Shown here: positions 6,279 to 9,516 of the stretch, piece after piece | Layout of the letters: each line of letters begins with the position of its first letter | Numbering within the stretch: position 1 is the stretch's first letter | From: an uncultured Lachnospiraceae bacterium | Lineage (GTDB): Bacteria; Bacillota; Clostridia; Lachnospirales; Lachnospiraceae | DNA: 9,516 nt | Reading direction: 5' to 3' | NCBI GenBank assembly: GCA_902783395.1 | Contig: CACZRA010000018.1 | Coordinates: forward strand, 1-9,516 | Position numbers and translations under genes: made by a program | Notes under the pieces: generated by a model | Seen by the model: only the letters and a program-made list of their open reading frames with translations | Told to the model about the DNA's origin: nothing | Database searches by the model: none

Positions 6279-7289
6279 ATGAACTGGGTCGCTGTAGTAG
6301 ATGATGAAGAATTTAACAGGAAAACCGTAAGCCGTATCTTAAAAAAGAATGACTATATTGTTACCGCTCTGGGGTCAGGCCAGGAGCTTCTTGATTTCAT
6401 ATTTGTGAAGGGCAACAGACCGGACCTTATCCTGCTTGATATAATGATGCCCCAGATGGACGGCTTTGAGACCATGAAAAGGATAAACGGCGGGATATCA
6501 CCTGCGGACCGCATACCGGTCATCTTCCTCACGGGGGAGGCGGTCGATGAGATCGAAATGAAGGGACTCAAGATAGGTGCCGAGGATTTCATAAGAAAGC
6601 CTGTTCATCCTGATGTGCTGATGCACCGCGTGGGACGCATCATCGAGCTCGACCGCATGAAAAGATCCATGTCACAGGAGATCGAATCAAAGGCCGCCGA
6701 ATATGAGAGCCTTTCGAGGCATGTGGTACAGACGCTTGCTGAGGCTATAGATGCCAAGGATACATATACCAACGGACATTCGGACAGGGTAGCACAATAC
6801 TCCCGTGAGATCGCAAAGAGATACGGATACTCCGAGAAGGAGCAGAATGACATCTATATGATGGGGCTCCTTCATGATGTCGGAAAGATCGGCGTGCCGG
6901 ACGAGATCATCAATAAACCCGGCAGGCTTACCGATGAGGAATTTGCGGCCATCAAAATGCATCCCGTGACAGGGGACCGTATATTAAAAAAGGTCAAGGA
7001 AATGCCCAAGCTTTCCATCGGTGCCAGATGGCATCATGAGAAATTCGACGGGACCGGATATCCGGACGGACTCAAGGGTGAGGAGATCCTTGAGGAAGCG
7101 CGGATCATCGCGGTTGCGGATGCCTACGATGCCATGACGAGCCACAGAAGCTACAGGGATATACTGCCCCAGGAGGTAGTGAGAGGTGAGATTGAAAAGG
7201 GCAAAGGCACCCAGTTCGATCCCGTATTCGCCGATATCATGCTGCAGATGATAGATGAAGACAAAGACTACATCATGCACGAGGAGTGA
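6279..7289 (+). CDS. Response regulator with HD-GYP cyclic-di-GMP phosphodiesterase domain (RpfG-like)
   Basis: The protein has 336 residues, normal for the receiver/HD-GYP family. The receiver spans about 1-122: D8/D9, phospho-acceptor D54 (LILLDIMMPQMDG), T85, K107 followed by Pro. A helical linker at about 123-150 leads to the HD-GYP domain at about 150-330. Metal and catalytic signature residues seen: H167, H199/D200 with DVGKIGVPD, H228, H252/H253, the GYP motif at G260-P262 within DGTGYPDGLKGEEI, and D281 in ADAYDAM. No key residue is missing, so active hydrolysis of cyclic-di-GMP is expected, controlled by phosphorylation of D54. It acts in the cytosol and would lower cyclic-di-GMP, which in many bacteria favours motility over attachment. 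The start has AAAAAGGAG six bases upstream. It is co-oriented with the stand-alone receiver 30 bases before it. Probable phosphodonors are the divergent kinases (inference). Confidence 0.96.
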   Translation: MNWVAVVDDEEFNRKTVSRILKKNDYIVTALGSGQELLDFIFVKGNRPDLILLDIMMPQMDGFETMKRINGGISPADRIPVIFLTGEAVDEIEMKGLKIGAEDFIRKPVHPDVLMHRVGRIIELDRMKRSMSQEIESKAAEYESLSRHVVQTLAEAIDAKDTYTNGHSDRVAQYSREIAKRYGYSEKEQNDIYMMGLLHDVGKIGVPDEIINKPGRLTDEEFAAIKMHPVTGDRILKKVKEMPKLSIGARWHHEKFDGTGYPDGLKGEEILEEARIIAVADAYDAMTSHRSYRDILPQEVVRGEIEKGKGTQFDPVFADIMLQMIDEDKDYIMHEE

Positions 7290-7307
7290 TCATATTAATC
7301 ATATTAA
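7290..7307 (+). repeat. Tandem duplication of a 9-base AT-rich unit
   Basis: TCATATTAA occurs twice head to tail (7290-7298, 7299-7307), immediately after the HD-GYP stop codon. It lies about 15 bases upstream of a possible -35 box and could act as an AT-rich upstream promoter element. It may equally be a chance slippage duplication. Confidence 0.5.
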
Positions 7308-7322
7308 TCTTTACCTTCAGCC

Positions 7323-7353
7323 TTGTTTTTTTCTCTGTTCCTGCCGATATAAT
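7323..7353 (+). promoter_or_regulatory. Possible promoter for a small RNA downstream of the HD-GYP gene
   Basis: The -10 box is a perfect TATAAT (7348-7353). The nearest -35-like box is TTGTTT (7323-7328) with a 19-base spacer, or a shifted TGTTTT with 18. Spacing is long, so strength is uncertain. A start near 7360 and the terminator at 7517-7553 would define a transcript of about 190 bases. Confidence 0.45.
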
Positions 7354-7359
7354 GAGTAA

Positions 7360-7553
7360 CAAACAAATAAAGTCCTGCGGAGCAAGCGGATCCCGTAGAC
7401 TCTGCTGCAAGACTGAAAAAGGATCGGCCGGGCGGTACGACAAAGGAACGTAACTCAGGGAAAATGTCAGGACATGAAAGGAGATTTCCGTCAATGAAGC
7501 GGGTAAATCAAAGATGAAGGGTGTGTGGCCGATGACCATACACCCTTTCTTCT
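7360..7553 (+). ncRNA. Possible small structured RNA, GGA-rich, or 3' tail of the HD-GYP message
   Basis: The stretch has no convincing gene but is bounded by a TATAAT box and an intrinsic terminator. Visible structure: AGTC-C-TGC (7371-7378) pairs with GCA-A-GACT (7407-7414) with one mismatch; TACG (7436-7439) and CGTA (7449-7452) close a loop that holds AAGGAA; ATGT (7464-7467) and ACAT (7472-7475) close the loop CAGG. Seven GGA triplets lie at 7379-7482, some in predicted loops, which resembles CsrA-binding RNAs (inference only). It lacks the signature bases of both known cyclic-di-GMP riboswitch classes, and no gene follows on this strand. A seven-codon frame with a good ribosome site (7494-7517) ends at the terminator. 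It does not match an RNA family that I recognise. It could simply be a 3' untranslated region. Confidence 0.4.
7517..7553 (+). terminator. Intrinsic terminator
   Basis: AAGGGTGTGTGG pairs with CCATACACCCTT across the loop CCGATGA, with one G-T wobble in a 12-pair stem. The T-rich tail is TTTCTTCT. It would end the HD-GYP transcript or the possible small RNA. On the minus strand the tail is only moderately T-rich, so it might also stop read-through from the facing dehydrogenase gene. Confidence 0.85.
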
Positions 7554-7560
7554 ATTATAT

Positions 7561-7588
7561 GCTCTTCATGCTGGCATGAGAGCTTTTT
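7561..7588 (+). terminator. Second intrinsic terminator in series
   Basis: GCTCT, one bulged T, CATG, loop CTGG, CATG, AGAGC, then five T residues (7584-7588). It lies eight bases beyond the first terminator and points the same way. Two in a row give strong protection of the facing dehydrogenase gene from antisense transcription. Confidence 0.75.
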
Positions 7589-7601
7589 CCCTCTTCACTT
7601 T

Positions 7602-7656
7602 TGATAATACCACGAATCGCTCCGCTGCTGTCGCAGCTCCCGCGATTCTATTATCA
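7602..7656 (-). repeat. Long three-part hairpin that includes the dehydrogenase stop codon
   Basis: Three stem parts are nested: TGATAATA (7602-7609) with TATTATCA (7649-7656), GAATCGC (7614-7620) with GCGATTC (7642-7648), and GCTGC (7624-7628) with GCAGC (7633-7637). Small internal loops separate them. In all 20 base pairs form and the apical loop is TGTC. On the minus strand its first bases are the TGA TAA TAG triple stop of the dehydrogenase gene. No T-run follows on the minus strand, so it is more likely a 3'-end stabiliser or part of a composite terminator than a classic terminator. Confidence 0.6.
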
Positions 7657-8430
7657 CATGCAAGTATATCCGCCGTCTACCGGGAGGGCGATCCCGGTTA
7701 CATAGGAGGAATTGGGAGAAGCGAGGAATACCACGGCGGTATCAAGCTCTCCTTCGTTTCCGTAGCGCTCCAGAGGGATCATTGTTTTCGCGTTCTGCTG
7801 GAAGAATTCACTGTTCAGAGTCTCCGTAGTCAGCGGAGTATAGAAATAACCCGGACAGATGGAATTGACCGTTATGCCGTATGCTCCCCACTCTGCCGCA
7901 AGGGCTCTTGTAAGATTCACCACCCCGCCCTTTGCAGCGTGGTACGGAGCTGATCCCGCTACCTTATTTCCCACAAGTCCGTACATGGACGCAATATTGA
8001 TTATCCGGCCGTATTTCGCGGGGATCATGGCCTGATTCGCTACCGCGCGGGCAAACTTGAATGTTCCGAAAAGATCCACATCAAATTCCTTCTGGAACTG
8101 CTGGTCGGTTATATTCTCCGCATGATCCACGGCACCCGTTCCGGCGTTGTTGACCAGGATATCCACCCTGCCGAAGCGCTCCATGACGGTTTTGACCGTG
8201 GCTTCTATCTCATCCGTTTTCGTGATATCGCAGCGGATGGGAAGGGTTTCAACTCCGTGCTCTTCGGCTATGTCCTTGCATACCTGCTCAAGCATGTCCA
8301 TTCTGCGTGCGATCGCTACTATCTTACAGCCCTGATTTGCAAGAGCGTTGGCCATCTGGACCCCGAGGCCTGATGAACAGCCGGTCACTATGGCAACATT
8401 TCCCGTTATCTCAAAAATCCTTTTAAACAT
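7654..8430 (-). CDS. Short-chain dehydrogenase/reductase (SDR family, gluconate 5-dehydrogenase-like)
   Basis: The protein has 258 residues, typical for classical SDRs. Seen: cofactor motif TGCSSGLG (16-23), Arg pair R42/R43 after the second strand (suggests NADP(H)), D68, NNAG (94-97), catalytic S148, Y163 and K167 (YHAAKGG), PGYFYTP (193-199), and a C-terminal VDGGY. The usual catalytic-tetrad Asn of the DVNL motif is Asp here (DVDL, D119). Family knowledge: reversible NAD(P)-dependent oxidation of an alcohol or reduction of a keto group, in the cytosol. Close relatives act on sugar acids such as gluconate/5-ketogluconate or on acyl thioesters, so the substrate cannot be fixed. The start at 8430 has AAGGAAGGA upstream; a longer frame from 8502 would overlap the promoter and has no better ribosome site. 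Three stop codons in a row end it. It lies downstream of a sugar-binding protein gene in the same direction but has its own promoter. Confidence 0.92.
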   Translation of the reverse strand: MFKRIFEITGNVAIVTGCSSGLGVQMANALANQGCKIVAIARRMDMLEQVCKDIAEEHGVETLPIRCDITKTDEIEATVKTVMERFGRVDILVNNAGTGAVDHAENITDQQFQKEFDVDLFGTFKFARAVANQAMIPAKYGRIINIASMYGLVGNKVAGSAPYHAAKGGVVNLTRALAAEWGAYGITVNSICPGYFYTPLTTETLNSEFFQQNAKTMIPLERYGNEGELDTAVVFLASPNSSYVTGIALPVDGGYTCM

Positions 8431-8466
8431 ACTCTTTATTCCTTCCTTATAGATTATAGTTTTCCC

Positions 8467-8495
8467 ATTATAACCGTTCCCTAAGCCAAACACAA
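8467..8495 (-). promoter_or_regulatory. Promoter of the short-chain dehydrogenase gene
   Basis: On the minus strand the -35 box is TTGTGT (8495-8490), the spacer is 17 bases and the -10 box is a perfect TATAAT (8472-8467). A second TATAAT (8458-8453) lies closer to the gene but has no matching -35 box. The gene's start codon is about 37 bases from the first -10 box. Confidence 0.65.
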
Positions 8496-8512
8496 TCTCC
8501 ACAGCGTGCGGA

Positions 8513-9516
8513 TCAGGGCTTCACTGCCGCAATCCTGTCCTCTATCTCCTTAAGCACATCATAGGGGTAATTTCTGAAGAATGTGTCATACTCATTGGTG
8601 ACATCGTGTGCAAACGAATCGTCCTCCCAGAGGGTCTTGTTGCATACATCATAGGAAAGATCCGGCCAGAGAACGGATTTGGCGTTATCGTTGTACATCT
8701 TGGCGTAGCAGATAAAATCCGCCGCCAGAGCGGCTGACGGGCTCCCGGCCGTTATGACCGTCGGAGTGTCGTCAAGACAGACCGAGCAGGGCTGGCCGTC
8801 GGCAAATACCGGGCACTTCGTGATATACCATTTACCGTATTCATCATGCAGATCCTGTACAAAGGTGTCCATGAAGGCAAGACTCCCCGTAAAGGATGCC
8901 ATATGCCTTGCTTTGACATCGGCAGTGATGTCCTCCGACTCCTTCGCCAATCCCTCGTCTATCCAGGCCTTATATGTTTCAGTCATTTTGGAAACGGCAG
9001 AGCCTACATTCTCCGTATCCTCGCTGTATTCCGCAAGAGCCAGCATCGGCCACACCGCATCGTCGGGATTGACCGCCGTGAAATACTTGCCGCTCATCCC
9101 GGGAGCTTTTTTGAATTTTTCTCCTATCGCCTTGTAATCCTCCCAGGTCTTGACGGCATCCACCTCCTTCTGCGTGATGCCCGCAAGCTCCAGAAGCTCC
9201 ATGTTCCAATACTGCACACAGGCTCCCATCCTGAAAGGGACCGCGTATCTTTTGCCGTCGTCAAGCTTATAAGCATCCATTCTCGCGGGATGCATGTCAT
9301 AGATATAGGGTGCGGATGCGACATCGAGAGGATAGAACCATTCCGGTGCCCTGTCCGAGATCTCCGCAAATCTGTAGGCATCGACATCGCAGATATCCGG
9401 TATCTCCCCGCCCGAATCAAGGGCTGAACTGAGGACAGCGTGCAGATCTTCGTAAGGCATGATCTTGAAGGTTATCTCCAGCGTATAATCCGGATCCTCA
9501 TCGTTCCATTTTTTCA
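8513..9516 (-). CDS. Extracellular solute-binding protein of a sugar-type ABC transporter (N-terminal part missing)
   Basis: 333 residues up to the stop are visible; the frame stays open to the window edge, so the signal peptide and true start lie outside. Seen: a WNDEDPDYTLEITFKIMPYEDL-type beginning typical of SBP_bac_1 proteins after the first strand, GKRYAVPF and YWNMELLELAGI motifs where such proteins contact the ligand cleft, TWEDYKAIGEKFKK, and a C-terminal NYPYDVLKEIED tail common in Lachnospiraceae sugar-binding proteins. Family knowledge: a lipoprotein on the outer face that delivers an oligosaccharide or sugar to a permease. No permease or ATPase gene follows within the window, since the next gene in the same direction is the dehydrogenase with its own promoter. 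Permease genes may lie upstream, outside the window, or elsewhere. The ligand is unknown. Confidence 0.87.
   Translation of the reverse strand, partial: KKWNDEDPDYTLEITFKIMPYEDLHAVLSSALDSGGEIPDICDVDAYRFAEISDRAPEWFYPLDVASAPYIYDMHPARMDAYKLDDGKRYAVPFRMGACVQYWNMELLELAGITQKEVDAVKTWEDYKAIGEKFKKAPGMSGKYFTAVNPDDAVWPMLALAEYSEDTENVGSAVSKMTETYKAWIDEGLAKESEDITADVKARHMASFTGSLAFMDTFVQDLHDEYGKWYITKCPVFADGQPCSVCLDDTPTVITAGSPSAALAADFICYAKMYNDNAKSVLWPDLSYDVCNKTLWEDDSFAHDVTNEYDTFFRNYPYDVLKEIEDRIAAVKP

Noticed and set aside
7360..7516. A cyclic-di-GMP riboswitch next to the HD-GYP gene
   Set aside because: The conserved cores of both known classes are absent by eye, and no plus-strand gene follows that it could control.
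7360..7553. 6S RNA, tmRNA or T-box leader
   Set aside because: The ends do not pair as in 6S RNA, no tRNA-like ends are seen, and GGGCGGTACGAC only loosely resembles the T-box core, without the other T-box parts or a downstream gene.
7525..7953. Plus-strand open frame of 142 codons antisense to the dehydrogenase
   Set aside because: It begins inside the terminator loop, has no ribosome site, and mirrors the codon pattern of the real gene on the other strand.
8431..8502. Longer start for the short-chain dehydrogenase
   Set aside because: The 24 extra residues overlap the gene's own promoter boxes, and classical SDRs begin as the chosen product does.
1..9516. CRISPR arrays, tRNA or rRNA genes, insertion sequences, phage genes or attachment sites
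   Set aside because: No spaced repeat array, cloverleaf, transposase or integrase was seen on either strand; the only short periodic repeat is the three-copy set at 5485-5517, which is too short for CRISPR.

Overview
The window reads as a chromosomal piece of a motile or signalling-rich Clostridia, most likely a Lachnospiraceae (Butyrivibrio/Roseburia/Pseudobutyrivibrio type). This is an inference from strong AGGAG-type ribosome sites, frequent AGG and ATA codons at moderate GC, giant PAS/hybrid kinases with SHEIRTP boxes, and a sugar-binding protein of the kind common in that family. No marker gene fixes the genus.

Layout. Positions 1-5370 hold two minus-strand kinase genes read toward position 1. 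The first is a 1240-residue cytosolic hybrid kinase with two kinase cores, three receiver domains and a central HPt domain (1648-5370). It overlaps by four bases a membrane-anchored sensor kinase (1-1651) that the window cuts at its C-terminal end. A 515-base divergent intergenic region (5371-5885) holds phased short repeats, two strong hairpins and a good sigma-70-type promoter for the plus-strand genes. Those are a stand-alone receiver protein (5886-6248) and a receiver/HD-GYP protein (6279-7289). A gene-free convergent region follows (7290-7653). It carries a possible small RNA with its own promoter, two plus-strand intrinsic terminators in series, and a long imperfect hairpin that includes the stop codon of the facing gene. 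The right end has two minus-strand metabolic genes: a short-chain dehydrogenase (7654-8430, own promoter) and the C-terminal part of a sugar-type ABC solute-binding protein (8513-9516, cut by the window end).

How it may work together. The kinases probably sense a ligand outside the cell (membrane kinase) and inside it (PAS of the hybrid). They can pass phosphate through internal receiver and HPt domains, with the divergently transcribed receiver and the receiver/HD-GYP protein as natural targets. The HD-GYP domain has a full set of metal and GYP residues, so the output is expected to be cyclic-di-GMP breakdown. The partnership rests on gene order only.

The most notable points are the double-kinase hybrid whose second H-box has lost its acidic residue (HAI instead of HEI), the GGA-rich possible small RNA behind the HD-GYP gene, and the 13-base-phased repeat and hairpin cluster between the divergent transcripts. 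None of these proves a new system; each is stated with its test.
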